Shown: piece by piece, positions 7,555-12,065 of the stretch
Position numbering within the stretch: position 1 is the first letter of the stretch
How the letters are laid out: each line of letters opens with the position of its first letter
Source of the DNA: CALCKU01 sp964571595
GTDB lineage: Bacteria; Pseudomonadota; Alphaproteobacteria; Caulobacterales; Maricaulaceae
Direction: 5' to 3'
Assembly (NCBI GenBank): GCA_964571595.1
Contig: CAZNCJ010000072.1
Coordinates: forward strand, 1 to 12,065
DNA: 12,065 nt
Translations under genes and position numbers: made by a program
Notes under the pieces: generated by a model
What the model saw: the letters and a program-made list of their open reading frames with translations, nothing else
What the model was told of the DNA's origin: nothing
Database searches by the model: none

Positions 7555-8877
7555 TCACATAAGTCTAAAATCAAAATATGTATCATAGGCCAAATTCAGT
7601 TTCACTGATTGCCCCCTTTTGACCTCTAATTTTTGGTCGAGCAATTGCGTAACCTGCCGCCAATGTTGTTCAGGGCGCGTTACTTGCGTGCTAAAAACAA
7701 CATCAGAGGAAAGCTGAAGGTCAAACCACATCAATATCGCATTTACGGGCCCCCTTTTCGTAGTCTCTATAGTTTTCATATTGGAGAAGGTCAGGGCTGG
7801 GGCCCTTTGAAAATTGAAACGATCAATAACAAATGGCGCGCTCTTTATATGATTACCCTGTGTCTTTGCAAATTCTGCTTCGGTATCCGTATAACTTAAG
7901 CGATGCGACATCACCTCCATGGGTGAGAGGTCAAACCCACATACCTTATCAATCACATGATAAGTCTCAAGAGCGGGGCAAAAGCAAAGTACGCCCTTCA
8001 ATGTGCCTGAATTTGGAATAATACGCGCATCCACTTTTAAAAGATGCGCCCAAGCGTGAGACAATATGGGCAGCACACCTTCACCTAACAAGGCATTATC
8101 AAAAATTTCCGTAACAAGACAATCCGCTTTTTCCGGTATATCTTTACCCACAATAATCTCCGAAGAAAGTTTCGGGATAATCGTTATGTCTTTACCATAA
8201 CCATTCAGCTCAATAATTTCTTTGGCCGCACTCGCTAAAAGTTTATCCTTTTCAATAGCATAGACATGTTTAGCACCTGCACGAACCGCCATCATCGCCA
8301 AAATTCCGCTTCCACAACCAATATCCAGAACAATATCACCTGGCCTAATTTGTGCCTCTATAGCTTGCGCGTAAGCTGTATTTCTCTGGCTATCTGCTAG
8401 CATGGGTAAATGCCAAGACGGGGCAAGTGACGTGGCTAATTGCCCACGCATAAATCTGTAGTCTGAACGCGCAGGAAAGCGGTCTTCGGCAAGTTTTAAG
8501 ACTTTCAGAGCCTCATAACTCTCACCCATCTTGTGGAGTAGTTTCGCAAGCCTTGTATACACTTCCTCTGTAGTAGGTTCCAATTTCATCGTGCGCTTAT
8601 AAAATGATATGGCATCAGGCCAGCGCCCTGAATGCTCGGCAATCATACCCAAACCATAATAGGCTTGCCCGTGATCCGGCGAAACTTGTAAGATTTTATC
8701 AAAAGATGTTTTAGCGGCCTCAAACTTTCTCAAGCGATATTGCGCTTTTCCAAGTCCCATTAAGGCCGTTAGATCATGCGGTGTTTTATCCAGGACATGT
8801 CGAAACGAAGATGCGGCTTTTGCGACATTCCCTAGCTTTAAATATTGTTGGGCCTGATCTAAAATATTCTCAGCCAT
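7555..8877 (-). CDS. TPR-domain protein arginine methyltransferase-like protein (PRMT9-like architecture)
   Basis: The 440-residue product joins two parts. Residues about 1-135 are TPR repeats, with units around 3-34, 36-68, 70-102 and 104-136. From about 154 comes a class I methyltransferase with arginine methyltransferase features. These are WHLPMLADSQRNTAYAQAI (155-173), the SAM-binding VLDIGCGSG (183-191), acidic Glu209 after VYAI, and the double-E loop TEIFDNALLGEGVLP (256-270) with Glu257 and Glu266. A THW-loop equivalent, EQHWRQ (403-408), is followed by the C-terminal beta-barrel. PRMTs transfer methyl groups from SAM to arginine in proteins; both catalytic glutamates are present, so activity is plausible. 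There is no signal peptide or membrane segment. It starts 2 bases after the repressor stop, so the two genes are co-transcribed. The ATG at 8877 is preferred, although a TTG at 8883 is in frame and would overlap that stop. No clear ribosome site precedes it, suggesting translational coupling. The target is unknown; the TPRs probably select it. Confidence 0.8.
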   Translation of the reverse strand: MAENILDQAQQYLKLGNVAKAASSFRHVLDKTPHDLTALMGLGKAQYRLRKFEAAKTSFDKILQVSPDHGQAYYGLGMIAEHSGRWPDAISFYKRTMKLEPTTEEVYTRLAKLLHKMGESYEALKVLKLAEDRFPARSDYRFMRGQLATSLAPSWHLPMLADSQRNTAYAQAIEAQIRPGDIVLDIGCGSGILAMMAVRAGAKHVYAIEKDKLLASAAKEIIELNGYGKDITIIPKLSSEIIVGKDIPEKADCLVTEIFDNALLGEGVLPILSHAWAHLLKVDARIIPNSGTLKGVLCFCPALETYHVIDKVCGFDLSPMEVMSHRLSYTDTEAEFAKTQGNHIKSAPFVIDRFNFQRAPALTFSNMKTIETTKRGPVNAILMWFDLQLSSDVVFSTQVTRPEQHWRQVTQLLDQKLEVKRGQSVKLNLAYDTYFDFRLM

Positions 8878-8879
8878 AC

Positions 8880-9653
8880 TCAACTATTCGGGAAAACAAT
8901 TTCGGCCCCACAATTTGACAGCAATCCATTGATTTCTTCATTATTATGAACATCTGTAACAACAATATCAAATTCGGAAATATGCCCAATACGATGCATT
9001 GCCCGACGTCCGAACTTATACTGATCAGCAACAAGGATAGATTGTTCAGAATTTTTAATCGTGGCGCGAGCAATACTGACTTCAAATTGATTGTAGTCCC
9101 ATAATACCCCCTCTTCATCAATACTATTTGTCCCGACAATTCCATATTCCATAAATAATTGCTCGACGGCCTCTATTGTCGCAAGGCCCGTAATTGCCCC
9201 GTCAGGATGTCTAATTTGCCCTGCCGGTACAAGCGTTCGAAAGCTCTCATTCGCGTTTAAAGTCTCGGCGATGTGGATATTGTTTGTGAAAACTTTTAAT
9301 CCATTATGCGCAAGTAATTTTTTTGCAATCACTTCAATTGTTGTCCCCGTATTTAAGAAAAGAGACGCATTATCAGGTATGAGCGAGGCGACCCTTTTGG
9401 CGATTTTTTCCTTAGCATCCACACGTGAATTTAACCTGTCCTCATAGGGTCGGTTATCAGATCGTCTAACCAAACCCGCGCCGCCGTGAAACCGCGTAAT
9501 TAAGTCATGCGTTTTTAACTCGTTTAAATCACGTCTGATGGTTTGCGGGGTGACTTCAAAATAACTCACCATATCTTCTGTTGAAACAAACCCGTCCTCC
9601 GCGAGCATGGACAAAATTTCGGTTTGTCTTATAGAAGGGGAAAACTCAGTCAT
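8880..9653 (-). CDS. DeoR/GlpR-family transcriptional regulator
   Basis: The 257-residue protein begins with a DeoR-type winged helix-turn-helix (residues about 6-58), including RQTEILSML, the recognition segment VTPQTIRRDLNEL (29-41) and the wing RFHGGAGL. The DeoRC effector domain follows (about 76-235), with LNTGTTIEVIAKKL and TNNIHIAETL, typical of the phosphosugar-binding pocket. Members usually repress sugar genes until a phosphorylated sugar binds; galactose-1-phosphate or a related compound is a plausible inducer, but this is inference. It is divergent from galT and leads the minus-strand group. Its C terminus ends 2 bases before the methyltransferase ATG. A GlpR-like palindrome between it and galT and another before the TonB receptor are probable targets. 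The ATG at 9653 is preceded only by a weak GGAG about 14 bases away. Confidence 0.9.
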   Translation of the reverse strand: MTEFSPSIRQTEILSMLAEDGFVSTEDMVSYFEVTPQTIRRDLNELKTHDLITRFHGGAGLVRRSDNRPYEDRLNSRVDAKEKIAKRVASLIPDNASLFLNTGTTIEVIAKKLLAHNGLKVFTNNIHIAETLNANESFRTLVPAGQIRHPDGAITGLATIEAVEQLFMEYGIVGTNSIDEEGVLWDYNQFEVSIARATIKNSEQSILVADQYKFGRRAMHRIGHISEFDIVVTDVHNNEEINGLLSNCGAEIVFPNS

Positions 9654-9706
9654 TATTACGCTTAATACTCCATCATTAATAATATTTACACATAAAAAGC
9701 CATTGA

Positions 9707-9734
9707 CGTATAGCCGATTAATACTTTAACTCAA
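9707..9734 (-). promoter_or_regulatory. Possible promoter of the DeoR-family gene
   Basis: On the minus strand TTGAGT (9734-9729) and TATACG (9712-9707) are spaced by 16 bases, each matching 4 of 6 consensus positions. The -35 lies 4 bases from the operator palindrome, so the regulator could control its own gene. This is a weak match judged only by eye. Confidence 0.3.
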
Positions 9735-9736
9735 TT

Positions 9737-9752
9737 ATGTTCGAAATCGAAC
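9737..9752. promoter_or_regulatory. Operator-like palindrome between the regulator and galT
   Basis: GTTCGA-AA-TCGAAC (9739-9752) is a perfect 6-bp inverted repeat, and ATG precedes the TTCGA core at 9737-9739. The sequence ATGTTCGAAATCGAA is shared exactly with the site upstream of the TonB receptor at 6689-6703 on the other strand. It sits in the 190-base divergent gap, between the best candidate promoters for the regulator and for galT, as expected for a DeoR-family autoregulatory operator. The binding protein is inferred to be the adjacent regulator. Confidence 0.65.
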
Positions 9753-9753
9753 T

Positions 9754-9783
9754 TATACAAGAATTTAGAACTTACCATATAAT
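9754..9783 (+). promoter_or_regulatory. Candidate gal operon promoter
   Basis: A perfect TATAAT lies at 9778-9783, with TATACA (4 of 6 matches to TTGACA) at 9754-9759 and an 18-base spacer. The -35 touches the edge of the operator palindrome at 9739-9752, so a bound regulator would hinder RNA polymerase. Transcription would start near 9790, about 50 bases before galT. Confidence 0.4.
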
Positions 9784-9829
9784 TTTCGGAAAAATTAAAT
9801 CTCTAATTACTATGGTAAGCCTCAAAACT

Positions 9830-9835
9830 AGGTGG
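9830..9835 (+). promoter_or_regulatory. Ribosome site favouring a GTG start for galT
   Basis: AGGTGG lies 8 bases before the GTG at 9844, a near match to AGGAGG. The alternative GTG at 9832 falls inside this site and has no comparable element upstream, so 9844 is the better start. Confidence 0.45.
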
Positions 9836-9843
9836 CCACGTGC

Positions 9844-10953
9844 GTGCGCAAAAAAAAGATACACATATCAAATCTAGCTGAAACGGATATATTACCATTT
9901 AAAATCGGCACGCGGTCCGTATTTCGTCGTGATTTTAAGAAAAATGATGGCCGCGATTTATTTTTATATGGTTATGCGCCCCATAATCTTGACCCTTTAG
10001 AGCAAGAAAACTTTACACCCTGGAAAGGCGGGGAATTACGCTATCATCCTTTAAGGCAAGAATGGAATGTCTATGCGCCTCACCGACAAAACCGAACCTA
10101 TAAACCTGTCACGACTGACGATCCGCTTGCCCCAAGCCGCCCAGATGCCCCACCGACAGAGATTCCGTTTGAAGATTTCGAATTAGCCGTTTTTGAAAAT
10201 AAGTTCACCAATTTTCACATAGATGCAGCCCTCCCAGCATCACTTACCAATTGTAAGACAGCACAAGCAAAAGGGCATTGCGACGTTATTGTCTATGGGC
10301 CCGAAACCAAAGGGAATTTGCACACAATAGGACAAGATAAAAGACGGCTTTTACTGGCAGCGTGGATTGATCGTTACAACACACTTTTTGAGGCTGGACA
10401 TAAATATGTCCTGCCTTTTGAAAATCGCGGGGACGAGGTCGGGGTGACGCTTCATCATCCGCACGGCCAAATCTATGCTTTTCCTTTCATTCCTAACACA
10501 CAACAGCTCGCGTTAAAATCTTTTCAAGACGGCTATAATCTCTCTAAGGTTATTAAATCATTCAAACCAGATTTTGAAATTTTAAGTGCAGGAGGCTTAA
10601 TGGCCTTTTGTCCACCCTTTGCCCGCTTTCCTTTTGAAGTCTGGATAGCCCCAGAAACATTCGCCGCAAATCCGCGTGAATTCACTGAAACCCAAGCCGA
10701 TGGCTTTGCCTATCTCTTGGGCGAAATCACACGGCGCTATGATGCTTATTTTGAACGTGAAACAGCCTATATGCTCAGCCTGCAAGCGGCCCCCCTTGGA
10801 CATGAAGATGTCTTTCATTTTACGGCGCAATTTTATCCCTTGCTTCGCTCGAAAACCCGTACAAAATTTTTAGCCTCCGTTGAACAGGCAACCGGCGTCT
10901 TTACGGTCGATGTTATGCCGGACAAGGCGGCTCAGATATTGCGAACACTTTAA
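9844..10953 (+). CDS. galT: Galactose-1-phosphate uridylyltransferase
   Basis: GalT exchanges UMP between UDP-glucose and galactose-1-phosphate, the second step of the Leloir pathway in the cytoplasm. The protein has 369 residues from the GTG at 9844 (373 from an alternative GTG at 9832). Signatures include the substrate-binding HPLRQEWNVYAPHRQNR (68-84) and the catalytic LHHPHGQIYAFPF (203-215), in which the second His of HPH (His207) would carry the uridylyl group. The CxxC zinc site of the E. coli enzyme is absent; the equivalent region reads RPDAPPTEIPFEDFELAVFE. This points to a GalT subgroup without the structural zinc. It leads a plus-strand operon, and its TAA stop overlaps the galK ATG (TAATG). 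The operon is divergent from a DeoR-family regulator whose probable operator lies before this gene. Confidence 0.93.
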   Translation: MRKKKIHISNLAETDILPFKIGTRSVFRRDFKKNDGRDLFLYGYAPHNLDPLEQENFTPWKGGELRYHPLRQEWNVYAPHRQNRTYKPVTTDDPLAPSRPDAPPTEIPFEDFELAVFENKFTNFHIDAALPASLTNCKTAQAKGHCDVIVYGPETKGNLHTIGQDKRRLLLAAWIDRYNTLFEAGHKYVLPFENRGDEVGVTLHHPHGQIYAFPFIPNTQQLALKSFQDGYNLSKVIKSFKPDFEILSAGGLMAFCPPFARFPFEVWIAPETFAANPREFTETQADGFAYLLGEITRRYDAYFERETAYMLSLQAAPLGHEDVFHFTAQFYPLLRSKTRTKFLASVEQATGVFTVDVMPDKAAQILRTL

Positions 10954-12020
10954 TGTCCGACACCTTATTTGCGAAAACATTTCAGAGTGAGCCTAGGTTA
11001 AGCCATTTCTCACCGGGGCGCGTAAATCTGATTGGAGAGCACACGGATTACAATGGCGGTTTTGTGCTCCCAACCGCCCTCCAAATTGGACTGGATATAG
11101 CCTATCAACCGCGTGCTGACGACCAGATCAACATTATCTCGAACGGATTTAAAGGCATGGCCAAAAGGCGGCTGGGTGAAACGACTACTGGTCATTGGTC
11201 TGATTATGTCGTGGGGAGTCTTAATTTTGCCAGCAATTATGGGCTAAATCCGTTAAGAGGCGCCAATATTGCAATCAGCTCAACGCTTCCTGTGGGGGCA
11301 GGATTGTCCTCATCAGCAGCGCTTATTGTCGGACTGTTGAAAATTAATCGTAATTTGAGTGCTAGCACATTGGATGACCTAAAGCTCGCACAAATAGCCC
11401 GTCAGGTCGAAAACGACTATATCGGCGTGCCTTGCGGGATTATGGATCAAGTCGCGGTCGCGGTCGCCACATCGGGCGAGGCTATAAAGCTTGACACGAA
11501 TAGCTTAACCTACAATATCGTGCCGCTCCCGAGTTCACATAAAATGGCTATCCTCCATTCCGGGCATTACCGGCAGTTAAATGAGGGGCGTTACAAAGAG
11601 CGTAAAGAAGAATGCGACCTTATAAAGGAAGTGATGGGTCGGGAGGATATATGTAGGGCCTCTGTGGCTGACTTACAAACGCTTTCCCATTTACCAAACA
11701 CCATGCAGCGACGCGCTCGCCATTGCGTGACGGAACACAAACGGACGCAAAAGGCTACGCAGTCTTTACAAGGTGAAGATATGCAAACATTTGGACACCT
11801 AATGATCGAGAGCCACATCTCCATGCAAAAGGATTTCGAGATCACGATCCCGGCTATTGATAATTTAGTAGAAGATGCAGTTAAGCTTGGTGCGTTAGGC
11901 GCGCGCATGACCGGCGGCGGGTTTGGCGGCTGTATTGTCGCTTGTGTCCCGAAGGATAATGTCCAAAAATGGTCGCAAAGCTTAATTGCGAAACACCCAA
12001 AGGCGTTTTATGTCTGTTGA
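10953..12020 (+). CDS. galK: Galactokinase
   Basis: GalK phosphorylates alpha-D-galactose to galactose-1-phosphate using ATP, the committing step of the Leloir pathway. The 355-residue product belongs to the GHMP kinase family and has all its signatures. These are the galactokinase motif GRVNLIGEHTDYNGG (22-36), the ATP-binding LPVGAGLSSSAAL (112-124), GIMDQ with the catalytic Asp165, and the C-terminal GARMTGGGFGGC (316-327). The length is slightly short of the usual 380 or so residues but complete. The ATG overlaps the galT stop by one base (TAATG), and the following galE start lies inside its last 11 bases, so the three are translationally coupled. Expression should follow the promoter and operator before galT. 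Confidence 0.97.
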   Translation: MSDTLFAKTFQSEPRLSHFSPGRVNLIGEHTDYNGGFVLPTALQIGLDIAYQPRADDQINIISNGFKGMAKRRLGETTTGHWSDYVVGSLNFASNYGLNPLRGANIAISSTLPVGAGLSSSAALIVGLLKINRNLSASTLDDLKLAQIARQVENDYIGVPCGIMDQVAVAVATSGEAIKLDTNSLTYNIVPLPSSHKMAILHSGHYRQLNEGRYKERKEECDLIKEVMGREDICRASVADLQTLSHLPNTMQRRARHCVTEHKRTQKATQSLQGEDMQTFGHLMIESHISMQKDFEITIPAIDNLVEDAVKLGALGARMTGGGFGGCIVACVPKDNVQKWSQSLIAKHPKAFYVC

Positions 12021-12065
12021 TCTGAAAGGACAAAAATATCTTGTTATCGGCGGGGCTGGTTATAT
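12010..12065 (+). CDS. galE: UDP-glucose 4-epimerase, N-terminal fragment
   Basis: The ATG at 12010 opens a frame that runs off the window end: MSVDLKGQKYLVIGGAGY. The segment YLVIGGAGY is the start of the NAD-binding Rossmann loop (GGAGYIG) of the extended SDR family, and in this context GalE is the natural reading. It would interconvert UDP-galactose and UDP-glucose, completing the Leloir cycle. The start overlaps the end of galK by 11 bases. Only about 18 residues are visible, so another sugar-nucleotide epimerase or dehydratase cannot be excluded. Confidence 0.75.
   Translation, partial: MSVDLKGQKYLVIGGAGY

Overview
The window looks like a chromosomal carbohydrate-use region from an alphaproteobacterium. 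The evidence is a Caulobacter-type TonB-dependent receptor with no N-terminal signalling domain, moderate to low GC with AT-rich intergenic DNA, frequent GTG starts and AGGAGG-like ribosome sites. A marine, Hyphomonas/Maricaulis-like lineage is a reasonable guess, but no rRNA or marker gene is present to settle it.

Layout. Bases 1-398 carry no gene I can support. They hold a cluster of short repeats built on GGACTGTTT and AATTCCCTG/CAGGGAATT. Next comes a small toxin-antitoxin module on the plus strand: a PIN-domain toxin broken by a one-base frameshift (399-829), followed by an intact ribbon-helix-helix antitoxin (826-1044). From 1139 to 9653 everything is on the minus strand. In transcription order this is a DeoR-family repressor, a TPR plus protein arginine methyltransferase fusion, a small 2-oxoglutarate/Fe(II) oxygenase-like protein, a large TonB-dependent receptor, an intrinsic terminator, and a cytoplasmic GH36 alpha-galactosidase. 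Divergently, on the plus strand, lies a tightly coupled Leloir operon galT-galK-galE, with galE cut by the window end.

How it fits together. The receptor would bring alpha-galactosides across the outer membrane, the GH36 enzyme would release galactose in the cytoplasm, and GalK, GalT and GalE would convert it to UDP-glucose and glucose-1-phosphate. The inner-membrane transporter needed to link these steps is not in the window. A near-identical operator-like palindrome (TTCGA-N2-TCGAA) sits upstream of the receptor and between the repressor and galT. This suggests that the DeoR-type protein controls both halves of the locus and its own gene.

The least expected part is the pair between repressor and receptor. 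One member is a bacterial protein whose domain order, TPRs then a PRMT core, resembles eukaryotic PRMT9. The other is a 2OG-Fe(II) oxygenase-like protein. Both are possible protein-modifying enzymes placed inside a sugar-uptake locus, and their role there is unknown.
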